From Halarcobacter mediterraneus (lineage in GTDB: Bacteria; Campylobacterota; Campylobacteria; Campylobacterales; Arcobacteraceae): DNA of 64,000 bases. The stretch spans positions 202,472-266,471 of the forward strand of contig NZ_NXIE01000005.1 in NCBI RefSeq assembly GCF_004116625.1, read 5' to 3'. Of this stretch, positions 55,759 through 64,000 are shown piece after piece. A program made the translations under genes and the position numbers. The stretch's first letter is position 1, and every line of letters begins with the position of its first letter. The notes below the pieces were generated by a model, which was given only the letters and a program-made list of their open reading frames with translations, ran no database searches and was not told the DNA's origin.

Positions 55759-56872
55759 TTATAAATCCACCACCAAGGCAATATTGACCATCATATAAAA
55801 CAAGACTTTGTCCTAATGTTACAGCCCTTTGTGGTTTGTCAAATTTAACTAAAACTTTATCATCCTTTACTTCTACTACTGTACAAGCTTGCTTTTGTTG
55901 TCTATATCTTATTTGAGCTACTAATTTAGCACCAACTTTTGGTGCAGCTTCTAGTACCCAGTGCATATGAGAAGCTTCGACTGTTTGGCTCATAAGTAAA
56001 GGATGATTTGTATCTTGAACTACTGTTAAAGTATTATCTTCGATATTTTTCTTTGCAGCATACCATGATTTGTGAGTATTATTTTCACCTTCAAGTCCTT
56101 TAATTCCACCAAGTCCAATACCTTTTCTTTGACCTAGTGTGTAACAAATAAGACCTTTGTGTTTTCCTAAAACTTTTCCATTCTCATCTATCATGTCTCC
56201 AGGAATTGCTTTTAAATGTTGAGTAATAAAATCATCAAATCTTTGGTTACCAATAAAACAAATACCTGTACTATCTTTTTTATCACTAACAGGCAAATTG
56301 TGTTCTCTTGCTATTTCTCTAACTTCCGTTTTAGTTAAATCACCAAGGGGAAACATAGCATGACTTAGTTGTTCACTTGAAAGAGCATGTAAGAAATATG
56401 ATTGGTCTTTTGAACTATCTTTTGGTGTATCTAATACATAATGGTCTTTATAATGAGCTATTTTTGCATAATGACCAGTTGCTATCATATCAGCACCCAT
56501 TTTTTTAGCTTCATTTAAAAATACATTGAATTTAATCTCTCGATTACAAAGAATATCAGGGTTTGGAGTAAGACCTTTTTTTAAACCTTCTAAAAATACA
56601 TCAAAAACTTTTGTTCTATACTCTTCTACAAAGTCTTTACCTTTTACTTCAATACCTATTAATTCACCAACTTTTTTTGCATCTTCAAACTCTATTCTAT
56701 TAGGACATTGGCTACCTTTGATTCCATATTCCCAATTTCTCATAAATAAGCCTACTACATCATAGCCTTGTTGTTTTAATAGTAATGCTGTAACAGAAGA
56801 GTCAACACCCCCTGACATTCCAACAACTACTTTTTTTTTGCCTGTTTGTAGGATTTCATTTTGTTCCATCAT
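55745..56872 (-). CDS. mnmA: tRNA-specific 2-thiouridylase MnmA, first paralogue
   Basis: This 375-residue protein follows the standard MnmA layout. The PP-loop VVVGMSGGVDSSVTALLL is near residue 15, followed by GLFMRNWE. The catalytic Cys segments are PDILCNREIKF near residue 109 and TGICFIGNQRF near residue 208. It ends in the beta-barrel domain (LGQSLVLYDGQYCLGGGFI, in part). The N-terminus carries a 12-residue extension before the PP-loop strand. A second mnmA-type gene overlaps its 3' end by 14 bases, an unusual adjacent duplication. Confidence 0.9.
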   Translation of the reverse strand: MMEQNEILQTGKKKVVVGMSGGVDSSVTALLLKQQGYDVVGLFMRNWEYGIKGSQCPNRIEFEDAKKVGELIGIEVKGKDFVEEYRTKVFDVFLEGLKKGLTPNPDILCNREIKFNVFLNEAKKMGADMIATGHYAKIAHYKDHYVLDTPKDSSKDQSYFLHALSSEQLSHAMFPLGDLTKTEVREIAREHNLPVSDKKDSTGICFIGNQRFDDFITQHLKAIPGDMIDENGKVLGKHKGLICYTLGQRKGIGLGGIKGLEGENNTHKSWYAAKKNIEDNTLTVVQDTNHPLLMSQTVEASHMHWVLEAAPKVGAKLVAQIRYRQQKQACTVVEVKDDKVLVKFDKPQRAVTLGQSLVLYDGQYCLGGGFISDYE

Positions 56873-56888
56873 TTATTTACCTTTAAAA

Positions 56889-56908
56889 AGTTCCTTTTTA
56901 AAAGAACT
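56889..56908. other. Hairpin in the 5' region of the mnmA pair
   Basis: AGTTC at 56889-56893 pairs with GAACT at 56904-56908, and the bases between can extend the stem through A-U and one G-U pair. It lies 17 bases upstream of the first mnmA start on the minus strand, just before the ribosome-binding region. It could be the folK terminator or a leader structure. Confidence 0.35.
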
Positions 56909-56920
56909 ATATATTTCATT

Positions 56921-57406
56921 TTATAATTTATTCATAAGTTTTAAAGGAATAATCACTGATTCTCTATTTGCCCAGTCTTTGTGAGGGATAATAAGTTTTT
57001 TGGTATTTATTTTCTTATTATCAAAAAATATTATATCAATATCTAAGGTTCTAGGCGCATCTTGAAAGGACCGCTTTCTTCCAAATCTTTTCTCTAATCT
57101 TTGCGTATGTTTTAAAAATTCATTCGGTGCTAGATTAGTTTTAAGTAATATTATACCATTTAAAAATGGTTTTTGATTTAAGTATCCAAATGGAGGATTT
57201 AAAAGTAGAGGAGAAGTCATAAGTAAATCAAATTTTGTATTTTGATTTAAAGATAAGATTAACTTATTAAATAACTTCTTTGTATCTCCTATATTTCCCC
57301 CAATACCTATTGTTACAAGATATTTTTTATTTGTAACAGTTTTAAAAACTTTTGGAAAGTTTGCAGAATAAAAAAGTGTTAGTTCTTTTGATAATATTTT
57401 TTTCAT
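56921..57406 (-). CDS. folK: 2-amino-4-hydroxy-6-hydroxymethyldihydropteridine pyrophosphokinase (FolK)
   Basis: FolK transfers pyrophosphate to the pterin before dihydropteroate formation in folate synthesis. The 161-residue protein has the family strand IGIGGNIGDTKKLF near residue 33. It has the substrate loop LNPPFGYLNQKPFLNG and the signature LEKRFGRKRSFQDAPRTLDIDIIFF with catalytic Asp residues near 126-128. The N-terminal ~30 residues (KELTLFYSANFPKVF) are an extension compared with E. coli FolK. A folK-aroQ-deaminase-sppA order, as I recall, is seen in Campylobacter. Confidence 0.92.
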   Translation of the reverse strand: MKKILSKELTLFYSANFPKVFKTVTNKKYLVTIGIGGNIGDTKKLFNKLILSLNQNTKFDLLMTSPLLLNPPFGYLNQKPFLNGIILLKTNLAPNEFLKHTQRLEKRFGRKRSFQDAPRTLDIDIIFFDNKKINTKKLIIPHKDWANRESVIIPLKLMNKL

Positions 57407-57469
57407 AATTTCCTTTTAAAATATAAAACCTATTAACTTAGTTAAGATTTATTTTTTTAATATTTAAAT

Positions 57470-58495
57470 CTACAGAATTTCTGCTTTTCCATTTTTCATA
57501 ACAACTGTATCTTCAATTCTAACTCCAAATTTATTTGGAAGATAAATCCCTGGTTCTATAGTAAATACCATGTTATCTTCAATAATTACATCAGACCTAC
57601 TATTGATATTTGGGAACTCATGTATATCAAGTCCTACACCATGTCCTGTACTATGCACGAAATATTTTCCGTAACCTGCTTTTTCGATTACATCTCTAGT
57701 AAGTTTGTCAATTTCACTAGCTTTCATTCCAACTCTTGCTTTAGAAATAGCATTAAGTTGAGCTTTATATACTAAGTCATAAATTTTTTGTTCTTTTTTA
57801 TTTTTAAATTGTTGTTCTCTTTTGAAATTAAAAGTTTCAAAATTAACACTTGCCGTACAAGTTCTGTCAGAACAATATCTTTTATATTTTACTCCAGCAT
57901 CTACAAGAAGTAAATCATTTAACTTTAGTTTCTTTTTAGTTGGCAGTGCATGTGGTTTTGCAGCATTTTCATTTATTGCAACAATAGGGTCAAAACTTAA
58001 ATCATAATTTCCAACTTTAGACATCTTTTCTATTGCTTTAAAGTGTAAAAAGTTTTCTTCTTGTTTAAAGCCATTTTTTCTAATATATTTTGCTAATTCT
58101 TTGAAACCTTTTTTCCCTATCATTGAAGCTTTTTTTAGGAACTCAATCTCTTCCTCAGTTTTGATTATTCTTTTTAATTTTGAGAAGTTTTCCCTTTGAA
58201 TAAACTCAATTTTTAAATTATTTGTTAGTTTTTGGTATAAAGAATATGTGAAATCACTCGGGTCAAAAACTATTTTTTTGATTTTTGATTTTTTTAATAT
58301 TTTTTGTGCATCTTTAACTAAATCAGAGCTTTCAATAACTTGACAATTTTGCGCATATTCTTGTGCTTCTATTGTATATCTAGCATCTGTAATAAAAAAG
58401 CTGTCTTTTTCTAGTTTTATAAATATTACATTGTCACAAGAAAAACCACACTCATAGTAGATGGCGTTTTCATTTAATAATAAATAATTTTTCAT
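57470..58495 (-). CDS. M24-family aminopeptidase (Xaa-Pro dipeptidase-like)
   Basis: This 341-residue protein has a creatinase-type N-terminal domain to about residue 120 and a pita-bread metallopeptidase domain after it. Metal ligands are recognisable as the two Asp of LLVDAGVKYKRYCSDRTCTA near 195-206, His in HSTGHGVGLDIHEF near 267, Glu in TIEPGIYLP near 300 and Glu in VRIEDTVV near 325. It should remove an N-terminal residue preceding proline. It reads as a single gene upstream of folK on the same strand. Confidence 0.9.
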   Translation of the reverse strand: MKNYLLLNENAIYYECGFSCDNVIFIKLEKDSFFITDARYTIEAQEYAQNCQVIESSDLVKDAQKILKKSKIKKIVFDPSDFTYSLYQKLTNNLKIEFIQRENFSKLKRIIKTEEEIEFLKKASMIGKKGFKELAKYIRKNGFKQEENFLHFKAIEKMSKVGNYDLSFDPIVAINENAAKPHALPTKKKLKLNDLLLVDAGVKYKRYCSDRTCTASVNFETFNFKREQQFKNKKEQKIYDLVYKAQLNAISKARVGMKASEIDKLTRDVIEKAGYGKYFVHSTGHGVGLDIHEFPNINSRSDVIIEDNMVFTIEPGIYLPNKFGVRIEDTVVMKNGKAEIL

Positions 58496-58551
58496 AATTC
58501 ATCTTTCATTAACTAAATTTTAAATATAATCTTACCCAAAATTCATACAAA

Positions 58552-58622
58552 AGAGCAATTAATTGCTCTCTTTAGAGTTTTGCTACTTTTAAGTAGATCT
58601 TTGATCTGCTGTTAAAAAGTAG
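58552..58622. other. Palindrome and nested stem-loop between the M24 peptidase and aroQ
   Basis: AGAGCAATT at 58552-58560 and AATTGCTCT at 58561-58569 make a perfect 18-base palindrome. Downstream, CTACTTTT (58583-58590) pairs with AAAAGTAG (58615-58622), enclosing the tighter stem AGATC (58595-58599) with GATCT (58603-58607). Together with the hairpin at 58642-58667, most of this 181-base gap can fold. No gene was found in it. Confidence 0.55.
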
Positions 58623-58637
58623 TTATTAAATTAAAAA

Positions 58638-58667
58638 GGTCCCTTTTAAATGGGACTATTTAAAAGG
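58638..58667 (+). promoter_or_regulatory. Mutually exclusive hairpins that can sequester the aroQ ribosome-binding site
   Basis: Stem A pairs GGTCCC (58638-58643) with GGGACT (58652-58657). Stem B pairs CCTTTTAAA (58642-58650) perfectly with TTTAAAAGG (58659-58667), which contains the aroQ Shine-Dalgarno AAGG. The two stems share bases 58642-58643 and cannot both form. Stem B would close translation initiation at ATG 58677. This is the layout of a translational switch, but no ligand is known. Confidence 0.5.
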
Positions 58668-58676
58668 AATTATAAT

Positions 58677-59177
58677 ATGAAAATTGCAGTTATTCAAGGT
58701 CCAAATTTAAATATGTTAGGTGTTAGAGAACAACATATTTATGGTCCTATGTCTTTAGATCAAATTCATGAACAAATGAAAGCTAGTGCAGCACAAAATG
58801 ATGTTGAATTAGAGTTTTTTCAATCAAACTTAGAGGGTGAAATCGTAGATAGAATTCAAGAGTGTTTAGGTACAGTTGATGGTATTTTAATTAATCCAGC
58901 AGCATTTTCTCACACATCAATTGCTATTAAAGATGCACTAAGTGCAGTAAATCTTCCAACTGTAGAAGTACATATTTCAAATATTTATAAAAGAGAAGAG
59001 TTTAGACAAAAATCAATTACTGCAGGTGCATCAACTGGTGTTATCACAGGATTTGGTCCATTTTCTTACCACTTAGGACTTATCTCTTTAACTCAAATTA
59101 TTTCAGAAGTTAAAGCAGCTCATCAAGCACAACAAGAAGCAGCAGCTAAAGCTCAAGCACAAGTAGAAGAGAAGTAA
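58677..59177 (+). CDS. aroQ: Type II 3-dehydroquinate dehydratase (AroQ)
   Basis: AroQ dehydrates 3-dehydroquinate in the shikimate pathway. The protein has 166 residues from ATG 58677, beginning [18 protein letters not shown]. It has the catalytic Tyr in the flexible lid (REQHIYGP), [10 protein letters not shown] with its family Asn, and the His in [18 protein letters not shown] 58677, with AAGGA eight bases upstream, is preferred over an in-frame start at 58650. The C-terminus ends in an unusual Ala/Gln/Lys-rich tail of about 20 residues. Upstream hairpins may regulate translation. The amidohydrolase gene follows three bases later. Confidence 0.93.
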   Translation: MKIAVIQGPNLNMLGVREQHIYGPMSLDQIHEQMKASAAQNDVELEFFQSNLEGEIVDRIQECLGTVDGILINPAAFSHTSIAIKDALSAVNLPTVEVHISNIYKREEFRQKSITAGASTGVITGFGPFSYHLGLISLTQIISEVKAAHQAQQEAAAKAQAQVEEK

Positions 59178-59180
59178 TCA

Positions 59181-60410
59181 ATGAAAATTCTAAGTGCCTC
59201 ATGGATAATAACTTGCAATGAAGATAGTACCATCATAAAAGATGGTGCTATAGTTTTTGATGAAAAAATTATTGATGTGGGTACTAAAGAGTACATTGAA
59301 AATAAGTACACAGGAATTGAAATTGAGTTTTTAGGCGAAAACTCAGTTTTAATGCCAGGACTTATAAACTCTCATGTTCATTTAGAGTTTTCTTCAAATG
59401 CAACTACTTTAAAGTATGGAAACTTTATGCAATGGCTAAACTCTGTTATTGCATCTAGAGAAGAGTTAGTTGAAAAAGCTACAAGTAAACTTATCTCTAA
59501 AAAGTTATCTAAAATGTTAAAAAGTGGTACTACTACAATTGGAGCTATCTCTTCATATTCACTTGATATAGAACCATGTTTAAACTCTCCTATAAATACT
59601 GTATTTTTTACAGAAGTAATAGGAAGTAAAGCTGATATGATAGATAACTTGTTTGCAGATTTTAAAGCAAGATTAAATAGTGCAAAAAAGAATGAAAGTA
59701 AAAGTTTTATTCCAGCAATTGCAATACACTCACCATATTCAGTACATCCATTTTTAGTAAGAGAAGCTTTAAATCTTGCAAGAGAAGAGAAGTTAGCAGT
59801 TAGTTCTCACTTTTTAGAATCACCAGAAGAGTTTGAGTGGTTACACCGTGATGAAGGTGGTTTTTTAGAATTTTTCAAGAATTTCTTAGGGCAAGAAAAA
59901 AGTGTTACAAAACCAATGGAGTTTTTAAATCAATTTAAAGATATAGATAATCTATCGTTTACTCATTGTGTTGAAACTAGTATTGATGATTTAGAGAAAA
60001 TAAAAGAGCTTAATGCTTTTGTAAATCATTGTGTGACTTCAAATAGATTATTAAATAACACAAAGCTAGATATAGATAGATTAATTGATTTTAAAGTGCC
60101 ATTTACAATTGGTACAGATGGACTTAGTTCAAATAACTCTTTATCAATGTTTGATGAATTAAGAAATTGTTTAATGATACATACACATAAAAATCCAATC
60201 TCTTTTTCTAAAAGCCTACTTAAAGCTGCAACAGTAAATGGTGCTAAAGCTTTAGGTTTACAAAAAGGACAGTTAGCAAAAGACAAAGATTCAGATATCA
60301 TAGCAATTAATTTACCAGATACTATCAAAGATGAAGAGGATTTATGTATGAACCTTATATTACACACTAAGTTTGTGAATAAAGTATATATTGGAGGAAA
60401 AAATGCTTAA
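59181..60410 (+). CDS. mqnX: Aminofutalosine deaminase family amidohydrolase (MqnX-like)
   Basis: The 409-residue protein is an amidohydrolase-superfamily enzyme with the metal motif NSHVHLEF near residue 63. It has further ligand regions AIHSPYSVHP near 185, SSHFLE near 205 and TIGTDGLSSNNS near 310. In Campylobacterota, proteins of this position deaminate 6-amino-6-deoxyfutalosine in the futalosine route to menaquinone. The related 5'-methylthioadenosine/S-adenosylhomocysteine deaminases are an alternative. It is cotranscribed with aroQ and sppA, and overlaps sppA by 8 bases. Confidence 0.8.
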   Translation: MKILSASWIITCNEDSTIIKDGAIVFDEKIIDVGTKEYIENKYTGIEIEFLGENSVLMPGLINSHVHLEFSSNATTLKYGNFMQWLNSVIASREELVEKATSKLISKKLSKMLKSGTTTIGAISSYSLDIEPCLNSPINTVFFTEVIGSKADMIDNLFADFKARLNSAKKNESKSFIPAIAIHSPYSVHPFLVREALNLAREEKLAVSSHFLESPEEFEWLHRDEGGFLEFFKNFLGQEKSVTKPMEFLNQFKDIDNLSFTHCVETSIDDLEKIKELNAFVNHCVTSNRLLNNTKLDIDRLIDFKVPFTIGTDGLSSNNSLSMFDELRNCLMIHTHKNPISFSKSLLKAATVNGAKALGLQKGQLAKDKDSDIIAINLPDTIKDEEDLCMNLILHTKFVNKVYIGGKNA

Positions 60411-61293
60411 TTTTTTTAAAAAACTTTTTTATCCTATTATTGCTATTTTAGATTTTATTACAAAATATTTTAAAACAATAGTTTTTTTAACAATTGTTTA
60501 TTACTTTGTATCAACTTCAAATGAAGCAAATATAAATGAAGGAAGTTTTGAAAGTGCAAATCTACAAAAAATAGAACTATTTGGTCCTATTTTAGATTCA
60601 CAAAAAATTTTAGCTCAAATCAATGAAGCTAAAAAGAATAATAATATCAAGGGAGTATTACTTGATGTAAACTCTCCAGGGGGTGCTGTTGCTCCATCTG
60701 TTGAAATTGCTTATGCAATTAAAGAGTTAAATGCTTTAAAGCCAGTTGTAGCTTATGCAAGTGGTATTATGGCTAGTGGAAGTTATTATTCTTCAATTTG
60801 GGCAAAAGAGATTATTGCAAATCCTGGAAGTATGGTTGGTTCTATTGGCGTTATCTTTCAAGGAACTAACTTAGAAGAGTTAATGGATAAAATTGGAGTT
60901 AAAACTCAAACTGTAAAAGCAGGGAAGTTTAAAGAGTCAGGAACACCAACAAGAGCTTGGGCTGATTATGAGAAGGAAGAGTTAGAAAAAGTTATAAATG
61001 ATACATACAATATGTTTATAACTGATGTAGCTAATGCAAGGGGATTAAAAGTTCAAGACCACACAAAATTTGCTGATGCTCATATTTTTACTTCATCTCA
61101 AGCAAAAAGAGTTGGCTTAGTTGATGAGGTTAATACTTTAACTTTTGCTCAAAAAAGAGTAATTGAATTATCAGGAGTAAAAAATCCTACTTGGAAAAAA
61201 CAAGATAAATTTGATAAGTTTATTGATAGAATTATTAGTGAAGCAGTTACTAATTTTTCTGTAATATTTAATTCTAATTTAAAAGCTTACTAA
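60403..61293 (+). CDS. sppA: Signal peptide peptidase SppA (36K type)
   Basis: SppA degrades cleaved signal peptides in the inner membrane. The 296-residue protein has a transmembrane helix at about 22-42. The Ser-Lys dyad is represented by SGIMASGSYYSS (Ser nucleophile near residue 125) and VKAGKFKESGTP (Lys near residue 178). SPGGAVAPS lies upstream. ATG 60403 is preferred over the TTG at 60391, because GGAGG at 60393-60397 is correctly spaced for it. It follows the deaminase gene with a short overlap. Confidence 0.92.
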   Translation: MLNFFKKLFYPIIAILDFITKYFKTIVFLTIVYYFVSTSNEANINEGSFESANLQKIELFGPILDSQKILAQINEAKKNNNIKGVLLDVNSPGGAVAPSVEIAYAIKELNALKPVVAYASGIMASGSYYSSIWAKEIIANPGSMVGSIGVIFQGTNLEELMDKIGVKTQTVKAGKFKESGTPTRAWADYEKEELEKVINDTYNMFITDVANARGLKVQDHTKFADAHIFTSSQAKRVGLVDEVNTLTFAQKRVIELSGVKNPTWKKQDKFDKFIDRIISEAVTNFSVIFNSNLKAY

Positions 61294-61315
61294 AAAAGTA
61301 ATTTTATGAAAATTT

Positions 61316-61344
61316 GGATAATTTTTTAAATTTTATCCTTTTTT
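61316..61344 (+). terminator. Probable terminator after sppA
   Basis: GGATAA at 61316-61321 pairs with TTATCC at 61333-61338 around an AT-rich loop, followed by TTTTTT. The stem is short but directly followed by a U-tract, 23 bases after the sppA stop. Confidence 0.6.
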
Positions 61345-61480
61345 CATATATTATGATATACTTCCATTAACAATAGTAAATAATCTAAGTTTTCTTCGTT
61401 TTATCTAAATTATAAATAGTTTCTTAATTAACCTAGCATATTCTCATATTAAATTACTAACAATTATAAAAAGGTAATTA

Positions 61481-62764
61481 ATGTCATTTTCACACCTAGG
61501 ATTAAATCCTAATATTTTAAAAGCAATAAAAGAGCAAGGGTATACAAAACCCACTCCTATTCAAAAGCAAGCAATACCTATAGTATTAGAAAAAAACGAT
61601 ATTTTAGCTGCTGCACAAACAGGTACTGGTAAAACAGCTGCATTTACACTTCCATTATTAGAGATAATGAATCGTAAAAAAACAAAAAATGAGAAAAAAC
61701 GCTCTATAAAAGCTCTTATTTTAACTCCAACAAGAGAATTAGCTTCTCAAGTTGCAGAAAATATTGATGCATATTGTAAATATCTTCCTTATAAAACAGC
61801 AGTAGTTTTTGGTGGAGTTGGAATAAATCCTCAAAAAGCAACTTTAAGAAAAGGTGTTGATATAGTTATAGCAACACCAGGAAGATTATTAGACCATATC
61901 TCACAAAAAACAATAGATTTATCAAAAGTAGATTTTTTAGTTCTTGATGAAGCGGATAGAATGCTTGATATGGGGTTTATTCACGATATTAAAAAGATTG
62001 TAACATATATCCCTAAACATAGACAAACTCTTTTGTTTTCTGCAACATTTTCAAATGAGATAAAAAAACTATCACAATCATTTTTAGATAATCCAAAACT
62101 AATAGAGGTTGCAAGAAGCAATACTTTGACAAAACAAGTTTCCCAAGTGGTTCATTATGTTAAAAAAGATAGAAAAAGAGACCTTTTAGTTTCTTTATTA
62201 TCATCTCAAAACTGGAATCAAATTCTTGTTTTTACAAGAACAAAACATGGTGCAAATAAGTTATGTGAATTTTTAAATAGTAACAATATAAATTCCCTTG
62301 CTATACATGGTGGAAAATCACAAGGTGCAAGAACAACTGCCTTAAAAGATTTTAAACTAAAAAAGACAAGAGTCTTAGTTGCAACGGATATTGCTGCTAG
62401 GGGGCTTGATATTGAACAACTTCCCCATGTAATAAATTTTGAATTGCCTAATGTTCCTGAAGATTATGTTCATAGAATTGGAAGAACAGGTAGAGCAGGA
62501 AATATTGGAGAAGCTATATCTTTAGTTTGTGATGAAGAGTTTCAATTTTTAAAAGATATAGAAAAACTTACAAAAACAGATATTCCTATAAAAACTATTG
62601 AAGGGTTTACAGTAGTAAAATTAAATAGGGTAAGCAAAAAATCCACTTTATCAAATAGTTCTAGAAGAAGTAAAACAAATAGTAGAAATCATAAAAATAA
62701 TGATAATTCTAGAAGTGCTAGAAGAGATAGATCAAATCAAGAAAGAAGAAAACAAAGAGTTTAA
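61481..62764 (+). CDS. DEAD-box RNA helicase (RhlE-like)
   Basis: This 427-residue ATP-dependent RNA helicase has the Q motif [10 protein letters not shown], Walker [13 protein letters not shown] near residue 44, DEAD in [13 protein letters not shown] near 157, SAT near 190 and [10 protein letters not shown] near 330. The last ~50 residues form a basic Ser/Arg/Asn-rich tail that probably binds RNA. Such helicases aid ribosome assembly and cold growth. The 187-base upstream region is AT-rich and may include a long 5' UTR. Confidence 0.92.
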   Translation: MSFSHLGLNPNILKAIKEQGYTKPTPIQKQAIPIVLEKNDILAAAQTGTGKTAAFTLPLLEIMNRKKTKNEKKRSIKALILTPTRELASQVAENIDAYCKYLPYKTAVVFGGVGINPQKATLRKGVDIVIATPGRLLDHISQKTIDLSKVDFLVLDEADRMLDMGFIHDIKKIVTYIPKHRQTLLFSATFSNEIKKLSQSFLDNPKLIEVARSNTLTKQVSQVVHYVKKDRKRDLLVSLLSSQNWNQILVFTRTKHGANKLCEFLNSNNINSLAIHGGKSQGARTTALKDFKLKKTRVLVATDIAARGLDIEQLPHVINFELPNVPEDYVHRIGRTGRAGNIGEAISLVCDEEFQFLKDIEKLTKTDIPIKTIEGFTVVKLNRVSKKSTLSNSSRRSKTNSRNHKNNDNSRSARRDRSNQERRKQRV

Positions 62765-62766
62765 AA

Positions 62767-62791
62767 AAGATAAGAGTTTTACTCTTATCTT
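62767..62791. terminator. Bidirectional terminator between the helicase gene and ackA
   Basis: AAGATAAGAGT at 62767-62777 pairs perfectly with ACTCTTATCTT at 62781-62791 around a TTT loop. The run of A bases at 62763-62768 gives a U-tract for the minus-strand ackA transcript, which ends three bases beyond this stem. It also follows the helicase stop directly. Confidence 0.85.
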
Positions 62792-62793
62792 AA

Positions 62794-63993
62794 TTAGTTA
62801 GCTCCTGAAACTACTTTATACGTATCATTAGCAATAACATACTCTTCATTTGTAGGAATAACAAATATTCTTGCAGCAGAACCGTTAGAAGCAATATCTC
62901 TTGCTACTTTAGATCTTTTATTATTTTTAACTGGATCAAGAACTAATCCCATTGCATCAAGACCAGCACAAACCTTTTCTCTAATTAGTGCTGCATTTTC
63001 ACCAATACCACCAGTGAAGCAAAGAGCATCAATACCATCAAGAGCAGCAACATAAGAACCAACATATTTTTTGATATTGTAAGCAACCATATCAACAGCT
63101 AATCTACATCTATCATCACCTTCTTGCATTCCATCTAAAACTTCTCTTAAATCAGAAGATTTTCCAGAAATACCTAAAATACCTGATTTTTTATTCATAA
63201 TATTTAATGCATCATCAATAGAAATACCTTCTTGGCTTATCATATATTGTAATGCACCAGCACCAACATCACCAGATCTAGTACCCATCATTAAACCTTG
63301 AACAGGAGTTAATCCCATAGAAGTATCAATACATTTTCCATCTTGTACTGCAGAAACAGAAGAACCATTTCCTAAGTGACAAACAACAATTCTTGTATTA
63401 TGTTTTTTATCTAACATTCCCCTTGCTTCATTTGAAACAAAGAAGTGAGATGTTCCATGGAATCCATATTTTCTAATACCATGTTTTGTATATTGATCAT
63501 ACGGTAAAGCATACATATAAGCATAATCAGGCATTGTTTGGTGAAATGCTGTATCAAAAACACCAACATTTGGAATTCCTGGCATTAGTTCTTGGCAAAT
63601 TTCAATACCTAAAATATTTGCAGGATTGTGTAATGGTGCTAAAGGAATTAACCTTTTCATTGTTTCAACTACTTTAGGAGTAATTAATACTGACCCTGAA
63701 AATTCTTCTCCTCCATGTACCGTTCTGTGTCCAATAGCTTCGATATCATTGATTGAGTCAATTACTTTACCTTCTCCGGCTGTTAAAGCAGATAAAACAG
63801 CTTCTATAGCTTCTTTATGCGTTGGCATATCTATTTGTTGTTCTAACTCTTTATCTTCACCATATTCGTGTTTTAAAACACCATCAATACCAATTCTTTC
63901 ACAAATACCAGATGCAAAAACTTTCTTAATAACTGGATTCATTAATTGATACTTTAATGAAGAACTTCCCGCATTTAAAATGAATACTAACAT
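62794..63993 (-). CDS. ackA: Acetate kinase (AckA)
   Basis: AckA interconverts acetate plus ATP and acetyl phosphate. The 399-residue protein has VFILNAGSSSLKYQLM at the N-terminus, HRTVHGGEEF near residue 118, the catalytic-loop HLGNGSSVSA near 205 with HxGNG, DTSMGLTPVQGLMMGTRSGDV near 235 and CFTGGIGENAALIRE near 328. Length and motifs are normal. Only seven bases upstream of the start are visible. pta, the usual partner, would lie beyond the window edge. Confidence 0.97.
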   Translation of the reverse strand: MLVFILNAGSSSLKYQLMNPVIKKVFASGICERIGIDGVLKHEYGEDKELEQQIDMPTHKEAIEAVLSALTAGEGKVIDSINDIEAIGHRTVHGGEEFSGSVLITPKVVETMKRLIPLAPLHNPANILGIEICQELMPGIPNVGVFDTAFHQTMPDYAYMYALPYDQYTKHGIRKYGFHGTSHFFVSNEARGMLDKKHNTRIVVCHLGNGSSVSAVQDGKCIDTSMGLTPVQGLMMGTRSGDVGAGALQYMISQEGISIDDALNIMNKKSGILGISGKSSDLREVLDGMQEGDDRCRLAVDMVAYNIKKYVGSYVAALDGIDALCFTGGIGENAALIREKVCAGLDAMGLVLDPVKNNKRSKVARDIASNGSAARIFVIPTNEEYVIANDTYKVVSGAN

Positions 63994-64000
63994 ATATCTT

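Noticed and set aside
63486..63949. Two plus-strand frames opposite ackA
   Set aside because: Both lie fully within the conserved ackA coding sequence and show antisense composition, with no start signal.

Overview
The window is strongly AT-rich, densely coding DNA from the chromosome of a Campylobacterota (epsilonproteobacterial) species, most probably an Arcobacter-group bacterium. Three things point there: protein similarity as I recognise it; gene orders I recall from Campylobacter jejuni (dus / small membrane protein / dksA / rlmH / accD, then prmA-ftsH-psd-like, and folK-aroQ-amidohydrolase-sppA); and family-level traits such as an 85-residue GroES, the aminofutalosine (MqnX) menaquinone enzyme and a MutS7-type MutS. 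No rRNA, tRNA, CRISPR array, prophage or insertion sequence was seen.

Layout. 1-3.7 kb: panD, a YbaB/EbfC protein, a prenyl synthase and a CIRCE-controlled groES-groEL pair. 3.7-4.1 kb: a non-coding, hairpin-rich and comparatively GC-rich island ending in a strong terminator. 4.1-16 kb: housekeeping genes (YkgJ-type protein, suhB, glmS, metK, accD, rlmH, dksA-like, dus, prmA, ftsH, a Psd-like protein whose self-cleavage Gly-Ser is replaced). 16-22.3 kb: an accessory block with a sensor kinase, an OmpR-type regulator, an unusual flagellin with a large central insert, and a four-gene run (PD-(D/E)xK-like protein, zinc ribbon, EcsC-like protein, HEPN-motif protein). The regulator, flagellin and four-gene run are each preceded by the same 11-bp-period direct repeat, which suggests one regulon. 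22.4-26 kb: a GGDEF cyclase, then a leucine-rich leader peptide and leuA. 26-34.4 kb: an ion-homeostasis block of a KefB-type antiporter, Usp, a free PII-like protein, a CBS protein, a DUF1538 membrane protein, a CvrA-type antiporter and a second DUF1538 protein fused to its own PII-like domain.

34.3-41.3 kb: a thioredoxin-like protein, a haem-binding protein and a MutS7-type MutS-HNH fusion, then on the minus strand an MFS transporter, hisA, hisH and a ComF-type protein. 41.4-45.4 kb: an ECF sigma factor, FecR and TonB-receptor (FecIRA-type) cassette. 45.4-45.7 kb: non-coding DNA with a likely small RNA and a second long stem. 45.7-50.5 kb: YceI, a CadC/ArsR regulator with a clear operator, a ZntA/CadA-type ATPase, a MATE exporter and a 41-residue membrane peptide. 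50.6-58.5 kb (minus strand): lepA, an OmpA-family porin, prs, two adjacent mnmA paralogues, folK and an M24 peptidase. 58.5-64 kb: aroQ (with an RNA hairpin that would hide its ribosome-binding site), mqnX, sppA, a DEAD-box helicase and ackA.

The strongest candidates for undescribed biology are the two-component regulon at 17.6-22.3 kb with its HEPN/PD-(D/E)xK-like operon, the leuA leader peptide, the split-and-fused DUF1538/PII cluster, and the structured RNAs near 45.5 kb and 58.6 kb. All function calls come from reading the sequence and remembered families. No database search was run.
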